Notes under the pieces: model-generated | Database searches by the model: none | What the model was told of the DNA's origin: nothing | What the model saw: the letters and a program-made list of their open reading frames with translations, nothing else | Made by a program: the position numbers and the translations under genes | Assembly (NCBI GenBank): GCA_041392805.1 | Contig: JAWKLJ010000002.1 | Span: 697,001-761,000 of the forward strand | Length of the DNA: 64,000 nt | Origin: Saprospiraceae bacterium | GTDB lineage: Bacteria; Bacteroidota; Bacteroidia; Chitinophagales; Saprospiraceae | Direction: 5' to 3' | In this document: positions 6,862-17,200 of the stretch, piece after piece | Numbering within the stretch: the stretch's first letter is position 1 | Layout: each line of letters starts with the position of its first letter

Positions 6862-9849
6862 ATGAACAACTGGAATAAAAACAACTATAATCCCATTTGC
6901 ACCAAACGTGTCATCCCAAAGACGTCTTATATAAAGCAGTTCAATAGGAATCGAATGTCATTCCTATTTGGACTGCTTTTTTGGGGAATGAGCTTTACGC
7001 TGTTGGCGCAGGTTGTAAATCCTCAACCCCTTTATTGCGATGTTGATGTTAAATTAGCGGTGCAACAACCCAGTTGCCAGGGAGTGGATGATGGGAGCAT
7101 CGAATTAAAGGTAAATCCAGTCACTAATACGGTAAACGTGGTTTGGTTGAATAACCTTAACCCAATAGATGGGGTGGCAAAAAATCTACCTCCTGGCCTA
7201 TACCAGATTGTGATTGTGACACCTGATTGCCAGGATACCATCAAAATTGAGCTTCGCTACCAAAACCCCATTATCGCACCACCATTAGAAAAAGTTTTTT
7301 GCGACCCAGGAGGAACAGTCAACCTGTTGGAGGGGGTTAGTGGAGGGAGTGGCATATATCGCATTACCAGTATTACAAATGCTACTTCGAATGTTGATTT
7401 TGAATGTGATAATTGTCCGACAGAAGTAGAAGTGACCCAAACGGGAGGCGTAATCGTTGTGATCGAAGATAGCAATGGTTGCAGAACGCGAAGGTCGGTG
7501 TATGTCAAAGTGCTAGATCCTATCAAGGTCGAACGGGTAGAGGTAAAAGATGATCGCTGCGAGGGCGATGGCCAAATTCAGCTCATTAATATAACCGGGG
7601 GCGGAGGAGAATATAAATTTTCAATCAATGGGGCGCCAGCTCAAACACAAGATAATTTTATACAACTTGTAGGCAACCAAGAATATAAAATCCAAATCAT
7701 AGATCAGTTTGGTTGTGTGCTGGAGCGCACGGTTCAAATGGAAGAAAATACCTATGTTATTCCAGAGGTCCAATTTAGTGTCCAGCCACCTAGCTGCTTT
7801 GGTGCAACAGATGGGGAATTGAGGGTGTTAACAACAGGTACTGATGAACTGCTCGGCTTTACCCTGGATACTTCGACCGATGGCGCACCTGCAAACGATC
7901 GTTTTGAGGGATTAGGAGCCGGACAATATGATGTATTTGCCCGCTTTGGTGAATCTTGTGCCTTGAAAGTGCCAGAAGAGGTGATGATTGACCAACCGGA
8001 AGAATTGACCTTAAGCGCCCTCACCGAACCTGCTAGTTGTAGCGGTAACCATGATGGCGAAGTACTATTGTTAGCAGCGGGCGGAAATGCTAACCTGACC
8101 TATCGCCTGAACAATAGTATCTCGCCTCAGGCAACAAACCTCTTTACTGGCTTAGCGGCTGGTGAATATGTAGCTATTGTAGAGGATGAAAAAAGTTGCC
8201 AGGATTCTGTTGCCTTTAGCGTTGAAAATGCAGCTGCACCTCCTATTAATATAGATTTGACGCCTACCTGTCCCGGAGACAGTTCCGGCATTGTGATTAT
8301 CGAATCTGGCAAATTATTCGAAGGGTCCCTGTTTTACTCCCTGGATAGCATCAATTGGTTTAGAGGAGACACCATTACGACAACCTGGCCAGCAGGAGAT
8401 TTTAGCATTTATATCCTCAAAGTGCCCGGTAATTGTATCTATTCCGTAGATACAACGATGGCAGAAATAGCCGCCCCCGTATTAGAGCTTAATATCCAAT
8501 CGGTGACTTGTCCTGGCGGCGCCAATGGTAGCCTCAGCCTGACCATTTTAGGAGGGAATACCGCAGACTATATGTATTCGATTGATGGAGAAAATTATGG
8601 TGGTGAAACGAACTTTACTGGTTTATCAGCAGCTGAATACACTGTTTATGTTAAAGATGAACGGTCTTGTGTTTTTGCTTACGATTTCTCCGTAGAAGAA
8701 CCCGAGGCACCTACCATTTTGCCCCTTTCTTCAGACGTGAGTTGTTTTGATGGAAACGATGGTGAAGTCCTTATTCAAATCCAAGGTGGTTTAGCCCCCT
8801 TTTGGTATGCCTTGGACAGCCCCAATTTTCAGACAGATAGCCTGTTCACCAGCCTGAGTGCTGGAGAACACCTGGTATTAGTGCAAGATGCCAACTTATG
8901 TCATTTTGTTACCAACGTTTTCATCTACGAACCCGACCCTGTGATGGCCTTTATTGAAGTGATCCCCGAAACCTGCCGTAATGCCAATGGCGTGGCCGCT
9001 GTACAACCTTTTGGCGGACAAGCCCCCTACCATTATGCCTGGAATATGGGCGATTCCTCCTGGTTAGTCGGCAACCTAAGCGCCGGCATGTATACCGTAA
9101 GTATTACCGATGCAACAGGCTGTAGCACCACCGAATCTGCTATTGTCGAGGATTTAACCGGCCCTTTGGTGCTGGGGGATCTGGAGCATTCCAATTGTTA
9201 TGGTGAGGCCAATGGCAAAATTGACCTCACTGTCATTGGGGGCTCAGGTGAATTGGTGTATGCCTGGTCCAATGGCTCCTTTACCGAAGACCAGGATAAC
9301 CTTATGGCGGGAAGCTACATTGTTACTGTCGTAGATCAAAAACTATGCGCCACGACCAAAGCTTTTACCCTCTTCGAACCCGATCCCCTGCAATTGAGCT
9401 ACCAAAGTGGGCAATACAATGAATTCTGGTTTATCAATTTACAGGTTGAGGGTGGTATTCCCCCTTATCAGTATGATTGGTCAACAGGGGATCGTTCTGA
9501 AGATGTCTTTGACCTTAGCCCTGGTATTTATCAGGTCACTGTCACCGATAGCCATATTTGCCAGAATGAGCTAGTCATCGACCTTCAACCTACGGCCACC
9601 GATGAACCTGATATTAACCACTTACTCCAGGTTTTCCCAAATCCCACAGCTGATTTTCTCAGGATAGAATGGCAAGGCCAATTCCCCGTTTTGATGCAAT
9701 TGTTTGACATAGGAGGCCGCCTGATTGCCCAAAAAAAAATCATTGAACAGCCCCCCTCCCTTGATCTTTCTTTCTTCCCAACAGGGATGTATTTCCTGAA
9801 ATGGCAAGCCCCCGAAGGCCTGATTACCCAAAAAATCCTGAAGCAATAA
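6862..9849 (+). CDS. SprB-repeat protein with T9SS sorting domain
   Basis: A 995-residue exported protein. The first 31 residues are hydrophilic and Asn/Lys-rich; the hydrophobic core FLFGLLFWGMSFTLLAQ follows an in-frame Met at 6955, so 6955 is a credible alternative start. About eleven SprB-type units fill residues about 56-905, each carrying variations of xxPxCxGxxDGxIxLxxxGG and AGxYxVxVxDxxxC. The C-terminus (about 920-995; LLQVFPNPTADFLRIEW to ITQKILKQ) is a type A T9SS sorting domain. The repeats are more diverged from each other than in the neighbour at 1978-5148, and the long-form insertions are absent, so the two are related but not a recent duplication. Probable cell-surface adhesin or filament. 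The ATG at 6862 is preceded by a small hairpin-forming sequence (about 6836-6856). Confidence 0.85.
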   Translation: MNNWNKNNYNPICTKRVIPKTSYIKQFNRNRMSFLFGLLFWGMSFTLLAQVVNPQPLYCDVDVKLAVQQPSCQGVDDGSIELKVNPVTNTVNVVWLNNLNPIDGVAKNLPPGLYQIVIVTPDCQDTIKIELRYQNPIIAPPLEKVFCDPGGTVNLLEGVSGGSGIYRITSITNATSNVDFECDNCPTEVEVTQTGGVIVVIEDSNGCRTRRSVYVKVLDPIKVERVEVKDDRCEGDGQIQLINITGGGGEYKFSINGAPAQTQDNFIQLVGNQEYKIQIIDQFGCVLERTVQMEENTYVIPEVQFSVQPPSCFGATDGELRVLTTGTDELLGFTLDTSTDGAPANDRFEGLGAGQYDVFARFGESCALKVPEEVMIDQPEELTLSALTEPASCSGNHDGEVLLLAAGGNANLTYRLNNSISPQATNLFTGLAAGEYVAIVEDEKSCQDSVAFSVENAAAPPINIDLTPTCPGDSSGIVIIESGKLFEGSLFYSLDSINWFRGDTITTTWPAGDFSIYILKVPGNCIYSVDTTMAEIAAPVLELNIQSVTCPGGANGSLSLTILGGNTADYMYSIDGENYGGETNFTGLSAAEYTVYVKDERSCVFAYDFSVEEPEAPTILPLSSDVSCFDGNDGEVLIQIQGGLAPFWYALDSPNFQTDSLFTSLSAGEHLVLVQDANLCHFVTNVFIYEPDPVMAFIEVIPETCRNANGVAAVQPFGGQAPYHYAWNMGDSSWLVGNLSAGMYTVSITDATGCSTTESAIVEDLTGPLVLGDLEHSNCYGEANGKIDLTVIGGSGELVYAWSNGSFTEDQDNLMAGSYIVTVVDQKLCATTKAFTLFEPDPLQLSYQSGQYNEFWFINLQVEGGIPPYQYDWSTGDRSEDVFDLSPGIYQVTVTDSHICQNELVIDLQPTATDEPDINHLLQVFPNPTADFLRIEWQGQFPVLMQLFDIGGRLIAQKKIIEQPPSLDLSFFPTGMYFLKWQAPEGLITQKILKQ

Positions 9850-9938
9850 AATGTAGATGCCGCTACCTCTTTGCTCGTGAAGAGCAGGGAAAGAACCACA
9901 TCTTCGCGCGCTAGTACTGCCGTAACTAAGTAAGGTGT

Positions 9939-10044
9939 AAATAAAATGAGGCTGTTTTGTTGCCAGACAAGGCGCGATAATAGCGGGACTATGTGAGCAA
10001 CAAGCAACGTAGTAGGATGGCGGCAAAAAAGAGATTATTTTATA
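9939..10044. repeat. Imperfect palindromic intergenic element
   Basis: AATAAAATGAGGCTGTTTTGTTGCC on the left is mirrored imperfectly by GGCGGCAAAAAAGAGATTATTTTAT on the right. The centre contains AAGGCGCGATAATAGCGGGACTATG and GCAACGTAGTAGGATGG. The element fills much of the 304-bp gap 9850-10153. Its internal order (GGCT(A/G)TTTTGT(G/T)GCCAG, AGGCG, centre, GGCaAAAA arm) resembles the larger element at 27641-27805. It codes for no convincing protein on either strand. Confidence 0.6.
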
Positions 10045-10102
10045 TTCCGGTATTTTTTGTTGGCAGTTGAAACATGGGTGTTATTTAGTGCAACACTATT
10101 TG

Positions 10103-10133
10103 TTTGTATATTGAACTTTTTTGTTTATTTTTG
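10103..10133 (+). promoter_or_regulatory. Promoter for YciI-like lipoprotein gene
   Basis: TTTG at 10103-10106, a 19-nt spacer and TATTTTTG at 10126-10133 match the Bacteroidota TTTG/TAnnTTTG promoter. The start codon at 10154 is only 20 nt further, so the leader is very short. Confidence 0.65.
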
Positions 10134-10153
10134 AGAAATAAAAAAAGACAACC

Positions 10154-10651
10154 ATGAATCGACTGTTATTCCTTTGCTTAGTTATCAGCACCCTTTTTGC
10201 CTGCCAACCTACCTCTGCACCAAGCTCAGAAGCGGACAAAGTTGATCCAACAGCGGCTGAATCGACTGGCTTCGACGCCGAATTAGCCGAAGCCCTTGGC
10301 GCCGATGATTACGGCATGCGCCAGTACGTCATGGCTTTCCTCAAAGCCGGCCCCAACCGCAGTCAGGACTCCCTCGAAGCCGCCGCCCTTCAACGTGCCC
10401 ACCTCGACAACATTGGTCGCTTGGCTGAAGCTGGAAAACTTTCACTTGCTGGACCCTTCCTGGATGATGGTGATATCAGAGGCATTTACATCTTCAATGT
10501 CACCACCATCGAAGAAGCTAAAGCCCTTACCGAAACAGATCCCGCTATCAAAGCTGGCCGCCTCGTCATGGAACTGCACCCCTGGTATGGCTCCGCTGCC
10601 TTGATGAAGGTGAATGAGATACATAAGCGATTGGGGAAGGAGGAGATATGA
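10154..10651 (+). CDS. YciI-like domain lipoprotein
   Basis: A 165-residue protein with a type II signal peptide (LVISTLFAC, lipidated Cys at about residue 17) and a Ser/Pro/Glu-rich linker. The YCII-like domain covers residues about 60-145: MRQYVMAFLKAGPNR, then LQRAHLDNIGRLAEAGKLSLAGPF, GIYIFNVTTIEEAKAL and DPAIKAGRLVMELHPWYG. YciI-family domains are small ferredoxin-like folds with a conserved His; the His of QRAHL and the D-P-x-x-x-x-G-x-L segment are present. Most YciI proteins are cytoplasmic, so a lipid-anchored form is the notable feature. The substrate is unknown. Converges on the next gene with only 16 bp between. Confidence 0.8.
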   Translation: MNRLLFLCLVISTLFACQPTSAPSSEADKVDPTAAESTGFDAELAEALGADDYGMRQYVMAFLKAGPNRSQDSLEAAALQRAHLDNIGRLAEAGKLSLAGPFLDDGDIRGIYIFNVTTIEEAKALTETDPAIKAGRLVMELHPWYGSAALMKVNEIHKRLGKEEI

Positions 10652-10667
10652 CTGTTAATTAAGCTCC

Positions 10668-13600
10668 TTACTCCTTGTGAAGGGTTATTTTGGAATAAAA
10701 AATAGAATGCTCCAATTTGACTTTTAACAAATAAATCCCGTTTGGAAAGCTGGAAATATCTATGTTATTATTCTGAGGATGAATTTTTTCCAGCAGACTG
10801 CCTTTGATATCATACAATAACACCTGTTGAATTTGATGATCAGTTTTTATCTGAATAATACCATTGGTAGGGTTGGGGTACAAAATAATTTGGGGCAAAT
10901 TATTTTCAGATTCATCGATGGCCGTTACAGCGGGAGTTGTAAAGGTCATATCCTCACTATAAAAAAGAGTTTCATTCGCTGTTGCCTTTAAGCGAAAATG
11001 GTATTGGGTATTTGGAATCAAATCCGAAATGAGATAGGATTGAATAGCTATAGTTTTATCCTGGGCCAGATTGAAGGGATATGCAAAGTTTTCAAGGCCA
11101 TATGCGGTAGTGGTGCCGTACTCAAACACTATAGAATGAGTATAGTTGCCTTGATTAACCCCGAGGCCATATAAATAGGAAGTGGTAGGTGATAATAACG
11201 TCGCTCCTGTAACAACTAAAATAGGACCTCCATTTATTCTGAAAAGACGAAAGTTACTATAAATCGTATCTTCTTTTAGAATACCTCTTAATCGATAATA
11301 ATATATTTTTTCGGGATCAAGGGCATGGAGGCTTCCTTCAACAAATCTATTGGTATTGGGCAGAATTTGATCGGGTTGAGTACTGAGAATATTAGAAAAT
11401 AACTGGGTCGTATCGAATTCAAAAACGATATTTTTTATTGTATCATCATTGGCTATCACATAGGCTGTAAGATGGACACGCTGATCCTCCAGAAACTGCG
11501 GAGGATGAAGGTTAATCTGGAATGCAGGAGCTGTTCTGAAAGTCTGAGGTTCGCTGTATTTTATTATTCCTTTATGAGTAACTTTTAAACGAACTGAATA
11601 CTCGCTATCTTGACGTAGATTAGGTAGTGTATCTTTGAGTTGTGCTTCCTCTTCACCAGCCAAAAAGGAAAGACTTGAAAGAATACTATCCGTGAAATCG
11701 CCATTGAGTCCGTACTCTAATTGTATATTTGTTACATCTCCTTCTCTTGATTTGATCCTGCCCCAAATGTAGGCCTCATCAGCTAGTACATTCAATACTG
11801 GGTCAAGTTTAAGTTCAATATCTGGAAGTGTGGTGAAATCCATTTGATCGGAACTATATAATGCCCCCTGATATTCAATTAATATCTGATAGCGGTAAAA
11901 ATGATTGGGTTTCAAGTCAATTAGAAGGGCATGGATGCTATCTGTAGTGTTAGGAGTAATGAACTGTGGGGTAGTAGGTGCATCCAGACTTATGGCATTG
12001 CCGAAAAGTACAAATCTTACATTTTGAAGGGTATCGCCATTAGAGGCAACAATTCCACTTACATAAGCCTGATTGTGGGTTACCCATTCTGCGGGATTTA
12101 TGCTTAGGAAAAAAGGGGCATAGCGTAAACTATCTCTTAAAATTGTGCCATTTTCTCCGCTAATAAAAAGCTTGCTATTGGGGGAAATGATAATGCCATT
12201 GCCAGACCCGGGGATTCTGCTTTCTTCCCAAGTAATCCCACCGTTTATTGTTTTGTAGAATTGATAGGAATCATTTATTGCAACACCAATATTTGAATTT
12301 AGAAAGGCGAGGTCATTGAACCCGTCTGGAATACGATATTCTGACCAAGTATTTCCGGCATCATTGGACTTTAATATTGACAAATCGTTACCAATGGCAT
12401 AGATAACCAAATCATTGACCGCCTGGATTTCTTCATAATCATTATAGGATTCAAGAACCAAATGCCAATTTATTCCTCCATCTGTTGTTTGATATAGTTG
12501 ATCGTCGCTGGCATCGATTCCGAAACCTGTTTGTTCGGAAGTGAAATGTAAATCTTGAAAAGTGTTTTGAGCGATTTGGGTCCAACTTTCCCCTCCATTC
12601 GTCGTTTTTATCAAAAATGCAGTGGAACCATAACCTCCACTAATAAAACCGGTTTGCCCATTCAGGAAGTAAAAACTCCTGAAATCGTCATTATATACCT
12701 TTTTCCAAGATTCTCCACCATTAACAGTCTTAATTAAAAAATCAGATCCCAATAAAAAACCAAGTTGATTATCTTTAAATTCGATTTGATCAATTTCGTC
12801 ATCATCTCTTAGCATTAAGAGTGTAGAAATAGTCCAACTTGTCCCACCATCTTTGGTCTTATAAATAACCCGATCATCACCGATTACTATTCCCTCGTTA
12901 TTATTAGTGAAGTGAATCCCGCTTATCGTGAAATTATTGTTGTGAAAAATCGACACCCAGGAATTACCACCATCAACTGTTTTTAAAACATCCTCCCTGG
13001 TAATGGCATAACCTATATCAGGACTCGTAAATAGCACATTCAGAATTGTGAGATAAGTCGCACTATATTTTTTCCAATTAACTCCTGCATTGTTGGTTTT
13101 TAAAATGATTCCTCCCTCTCCAACTGCAAATCCATTTTGTTCATCATGGAAAAATAATCCAAATATATCTTTGCCAAGATATTCTGTATTCTCGCCTCTT
13201 AGCTCCCAGGTTTGTCCACCATCCTCTGTGATATATAAAATTCGATAATCTGTTGCTGCATAAATCTTTTGGTCATCAATTGGGAAAAAACGATTTACTT
13301 TTTCAATTGGCGAGGATATTTCCTCCCAGTTTTCTCCACCATCAATCGTTTTGAGAATATCATGATGTCCTCTTGAAGCGAACCCTACTTGTTCATTTAC
13401 AAATTGAATAGCATGAACATCTGTTGGAGTAATGTTAGTCTCCAAAGTAGGATACCAGTTTAATCCTCCATCTGTCGTTTTTAATATGGTTCCATCAAAA
13501 CAGCCCACATGTCCTACTTCCTGGTTCAAAAAGAAAGCTTCTTTGATCTTACCAGAAGGAATAAGGTAATTATTCCAGGATTGCCCTCCATTCGTTGAAA

Positions 13601-14012
13601 GATGAAAGTAATTCTGGCTAACAGAATACACTAGGTCTGAACTAATTAATTTGACATAATGAAGATTGAATCCCGAGTTTAATCCAAATAATCTCGTCCA
13701 GGTTTCACCACCGTTTTCAGATCGATAAACGGACCCGTAATCACCGACAACCACTAGGGTTTCTTCAAAAAAATCAATATCTCTTGCACGCTGAACATCA
13801 TAAATTTTCTCCCAGCTTGTTCCATTATCACGGGTGACTATTATTGCATCATCATTAATACAGAACCCTTTGTCCTTATTTATAAACAAAACATCCCAAA
13901 CCCAAAGCCCTGAAGGTTTGGGATTAGTCCATTCCCATTGAGCATTTGCTGAAGTTGGAGTTAAAAAGAAAGTTAAAAAGAAAGATAGATAGATAAGCTG
14001 TTTAAATGGCAT
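10668..14012 (-). CDS. YCF48/BNR-repeat protein with T9SS sorting domain
   Basis: A 1114-residue exported protein with a signal peptide (FFLTFFLTPTSANAQ). About fourteen units of the type (K/R)T.(D/N)GG..W....  fill residues about 25-640, the pattern of YCF48-like/BNR seven-bladed propellers; two propellers in series would fit. Residues about 640-1030 hold about four beta-sandwich (Fn3-like) modules containing LEYG and Y.YR(L/I)...  patterns. A type A T9SS sorting domain closes the protein (about 1040-1114, IILYPNPTNG to SKITLHKE). Bacteroidota annotations usually describe such proteins as YCF48-related. The function outside the cell is not established; protein or polysaccharide binding is a guess. 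Convergent with the YciI gene and divergent from the ELWxxDGT gene. Confidence 0.85.
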   Translation of the reverse strand: MPFKQLIYLSFFLTFFLTPTSANAQWEWTNPKPSGLWVWDVLFINKDKGFCINDDAIIVTRDNGTSWEKIYDVQRARDIDFFEETLVVVGDYGSVYRSENGGETWTRLFGLNSGFNLHYVKLISSDLVYSVSQNYFHLSTNGGQSWNNYLIPSGKIKEAFFLNQEVGHVGCFDGTILKTTDGGLNWYPTLETNITPTDVHAIQFVNEQVGFASRGHHDILKTIDGGENWEEISSPIEKVNRFFPIDDQKIYAATDYRILYITEDGGQTWELRGENTEYLGKDIFGLFFHDEQNGFAVGEGGIILKTNNAGVNWKKYSATYLTILNVLFTSPDIGYAITREDVLKTVDGGNSWVSIFHNNNFTISGIHFTNNNEGIVIGDDRVIYKTKDGGTSWTISTLLMLRDDDEIDQIEFKDNQLGFLLGSDFLIKTVNGGESWKKVYNDDFRSFYFLNGQTGFISGGYGSTAFLIKTTNGGESWTQIAQNTFQDLHFTSEQTGFGIDASDDQLYQTTDGGINWHLVLESYNDYEEIQAVNDLVIYAIGNDLSILKSNDAGNTWSEYRIPDGFNDLAFLNSNIGVAINDSYQFYKTINGGITWEESRIPGSGNGIIISPNSKLFISGENGTILRDSLRYAPFFLSINPAEWVTHNQAYVSGIVASNGDTLQNVRFVLFGNAISLDAPTTPQFITPNTTDSIHALLIDLKPNHFYRYQILIEYQGALYSSDQMDFTTLPDIELKLDPVLNVLADEAYIWGRIKSREGDVTNIQLEYGLNGDFTDSILSSLSFLAGEEEAQLKDTLPNLRQDSEYSVRLKVTHKGIIKYSEPQTFRTAPAFQINLHPPQFLEDQRVHLTAYVIANDDTIKNIVFEFDTTQLFSNILSTQPDQILPNTNRFVEGSLHALDPEKIYYYRLRGILKEDTIYSNFRLFRINGGPILVVTGATLLSPTTSYLYGLGVNQGNYTHSIVFEYGTTTAYGLENFAYPFNLAQDKTIAIQSYLISDLIPNTQYHFRLKATANETLFYSEDMTFTTPAVTAIDESENNLPQIILYPNPTNGIIQIKTDHQIQQVLLYDIKGSLLEKIHPQNNNIDISSFPNGIYLLKVKLEHSIFYSKITLHKE

Positions 14013-14141
14013 TTTCCAATTTTTTGAGCAAAAATTTGTGATTCATATTTTCAAAAACTATCAATGAAAATATAGCGCCTGAATATACTCATTAGTCTAA
14101 AATTTAAAAAGTATTTTAGGGATATATAGAATTTAAATTTT

Positions 14142-14149
14142 TATATTTG
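14142..14149 (+). promoter_or_regulatory. Candidate -7 box for ELWxxDGT gene
   Basis: TATATTTG matches TAnnTTTG in the AT-rich 275-bp gap between divergent genes. No clear TTTG lies 19-23 nt upstream, so support is from one box only. The distance to the ATG at 14288 is 138 nt. Confidence 0.35.
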
Positions 14150-14287
14150 AATTTACCTCGGTATGTCAATTTTGCGGATAACTCAAAATAAAGACCATGA
14201 GTGCTTGTTAAGGAGCATTGATTAAGGCCATTATTTACGTGGAATGCAAAAATATGCTAAAAGCGGTTTTCTAAAATTTGATGTGAA

Positions 14288-17200
14288 ATGAAATTTAAAA
14301 CACTTCCCTTATTTCTAATATTGACCTGCCTTACAAGCAAAATTAATGCCCAAATTCCAGATTTTCAGCTTGGCTTAATTGATCTTGAAACCAGTCCTGC
14401 ATCTTCAAAAGATCTTGAGGGCCACTTAGCTGTTGCTGAAAAGCTTTTCTTCATTATGAAAGACTCCTATGTTCATTATCTTTATTGTATCGAGGACAAT
14501 AACGCACCCACGCAATTGCTTTTTACTGGTGATGATATTAGATTTTTAGACACAATTGGAGAGAAAGTGTTTTTTTATTCTCATGGTACCAAAGAATTAG
14601 GAATAAGCGATGGTACAATAGCAGGTACAGTAATACTGCGAATGCTTGATAGTTATAACTTAGGGAAACGATTTGTAGTTAATAACAAATTGGTCATTAT
14701 GCAATTTGGAGAATTCTTGGTTAGCGATGGTACCCTTGAAGGAACCTATTCTTTTGAGCCAACTGAAAGTTTTAATAGCAGCCTATCTATTTTATATAAT
14801 GACAGATTAATCTTTGTTGGAAATGACGGGATTCATGGCGAGGAATTATGGAGTAGTGATGGTACGCCCGAAGGAACCCATATGATCAAGGACATATTTG
14901 AGGAAGGAGGAACCTTATGGAGTTTATCTGAATTTGTTCTTAGTCAGGGTAAACTATTTTTCACAGTAAATGATTATTCAAGGGTTATAGGCAAAGAATT
15001 ATGGGTGACTGATGGTACTGAGGCTGGTACATATTTGGTTAAAGATATCAGGCCAGGAAACCAAGGATCATCACCAAGTGAATTGAGTGATGCTGGGGAT
15101 AAGATATTTTTTACTGCAACGGATGGTACACATGGCATTGAGATTTGGCAATCTGATGCAACAGAAGAGAGGACGTCTATGATCAAAGATATTTATGTAG
15201 GAGAGGGGAATTCGGTAAGGTATAATGAAAAAATAATTGGGTGGAATGGAGTTGGGATATTTATAGCCAGAGATAGTAGCAAAGTTTACCAAATTTGGAG
15301 ATCAGACGGTACATCTGAAGGCACTTTTCCACTTTCAAACCTGCCGTCAACAGGCACTCATCCCAATCCATATAGCCTTCTTAGCCATTGGATTACTTCA
15401 CAAGGCAAAATGTTCTTTTTCATTTACAATAGCTTTTTTCGTAGAAATGAGTTGTGGGTAACGGGGGGCACTTTTGAAAATACGGTTCTCCTTGATTTTT
15501 TTGAGGATAGTGCAAGCGATATATCATTAATAGAGGATCAATTATTTTTTCACGAAAACTATGCATCTAATAAAACCCTTAGAACGTCTGATGGAACACT
15601 TGAAGGAACCCAGGTTTTAGGTAACTTTTATATAGACGAAGTATTTCTTCCCTATAAGAATTTGTACCTATTTACTTTAGATGATCATGAACAAGGGGCA
15701 GAATTATGGCGATCTGATGGAACCATAGAGGGAACCAAAATCCTGAAAGATATTAATAGAGGAAGTGGCGGGGTTAGTCCGACCGGATTTTCCATTATAA
15801 ATGAAAAACTTTATTTTTTTGCTAATGATCCTATTGTTGGCCAATCTATTTATAGGTCAGATAGCACAGCAGAAGGGACTGAGTTATTTTATGATTTATT
15901 TGACAATACAAGGGGGTCAAATATCGCCTATTTGCAATCCGGAGCTGGGCAGTTATTTTTTACTAAGGATGATGTCCTTTGGTCGAGTAAAGGGAGTGAG
16001 AATCAATCTATTAGCCTCGACACTTCCTTCTATATTTATGAGGATTTTTTCTTTTATAAAAACAAAGGTTATCTTTTTCAAAATACGCTTAATTTTATAA
16101 CTGATGGTACCCCACAAGGTAGTGGTTTATTAATCAATACCGATCCTATTAGAGGGCCAATTATAGTTGGTTCGCCCATAATTTATAAAGACCAGATTTG
16201 GTTTATTGCAAGCCATGAAGATTTTGGAAGAGAGTGGTGGAAGAGCGACGGTACAGCAGACGGAACCTCTTTGGCTTTTGAGACTTTACCAGGCCCTCCA
16301 AGTTTTGTAAGCTATGGCTTGGGAGCGATTGCCAATAGTGAATATCTTTTTTTTACGGCAAACAATAGCATTTCTGGAAATGAACTTTGGGTAAGTGATG
16401 GTACGTTAGGAGGAACTTATCTTTTGAAAGATATTAACCCTGGGGCACTAGGTTCAAACCCTTATAATTTTTTCCTTCACAATAATAAAGTATTCTTTAC
16501 CGCATCAGGACCAAATGGAGGCTTATGGGTAAGCAATGGCACTTCAGAAGGCACCATTAGATTAGCTGATGTAAATATGGGCAATACCAATTTTGAAAAT
16601 AGAGAAAATGGTTTTGTAGGAGATTACTTTTTTTTTACAGTGGGATATACGCTATGGGTGACTGATGGAACTTCGGAAGGTACCTATCAGATCGAACCAA
16701 CGGCTGCCTTCAGTAGTATAGGTAACTTAACTAGAGTTGCCGAAAAAGTTTTTTTCTCAGGTAATATTGATGGTAATGGCGATGAACCTTGGGTTAGCGA
16801 CGGTACTTCAGAAGGTACATTTATGTTGAAAGATATTCACCCTAGCAGGTCTTCTTCCCCTGATGATTTTACCGGATTAAATGGGTATTTATTTTTTACT
16901 GCAGAAACACCTTCCGAAGGGAAAGAAATATGGATAAGTGATGGTACTTCTGAAGGAACGCAGTTATTGCTTGATCTTCGTGAAGGCTATACTAGCTCCT
17001 TTCCAGAAAACTTAACAGTCTATAAAGGGAAATTATTTTTTATCGCCAATGATGGAATATATGGTGAAGAAATAAGATTTCTTGATTTTGTTTTTCAACC
17101 TTCAGTAAAAGGAAATGTTTTTCATGACTTTAATAGAAACGGTCAAAGAGATGAGGAGGAGTATGGATTGCCAGGTATTGGAATAAAAGCTGTTAACCAA

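Noticed and set aside
9585..10026. Two overlapping minus-strand open frames at the end of the second SprB gene
   Set aside because: They lie on the antisense of the SprB coding region and the palindromic element, with no protein-like composition.
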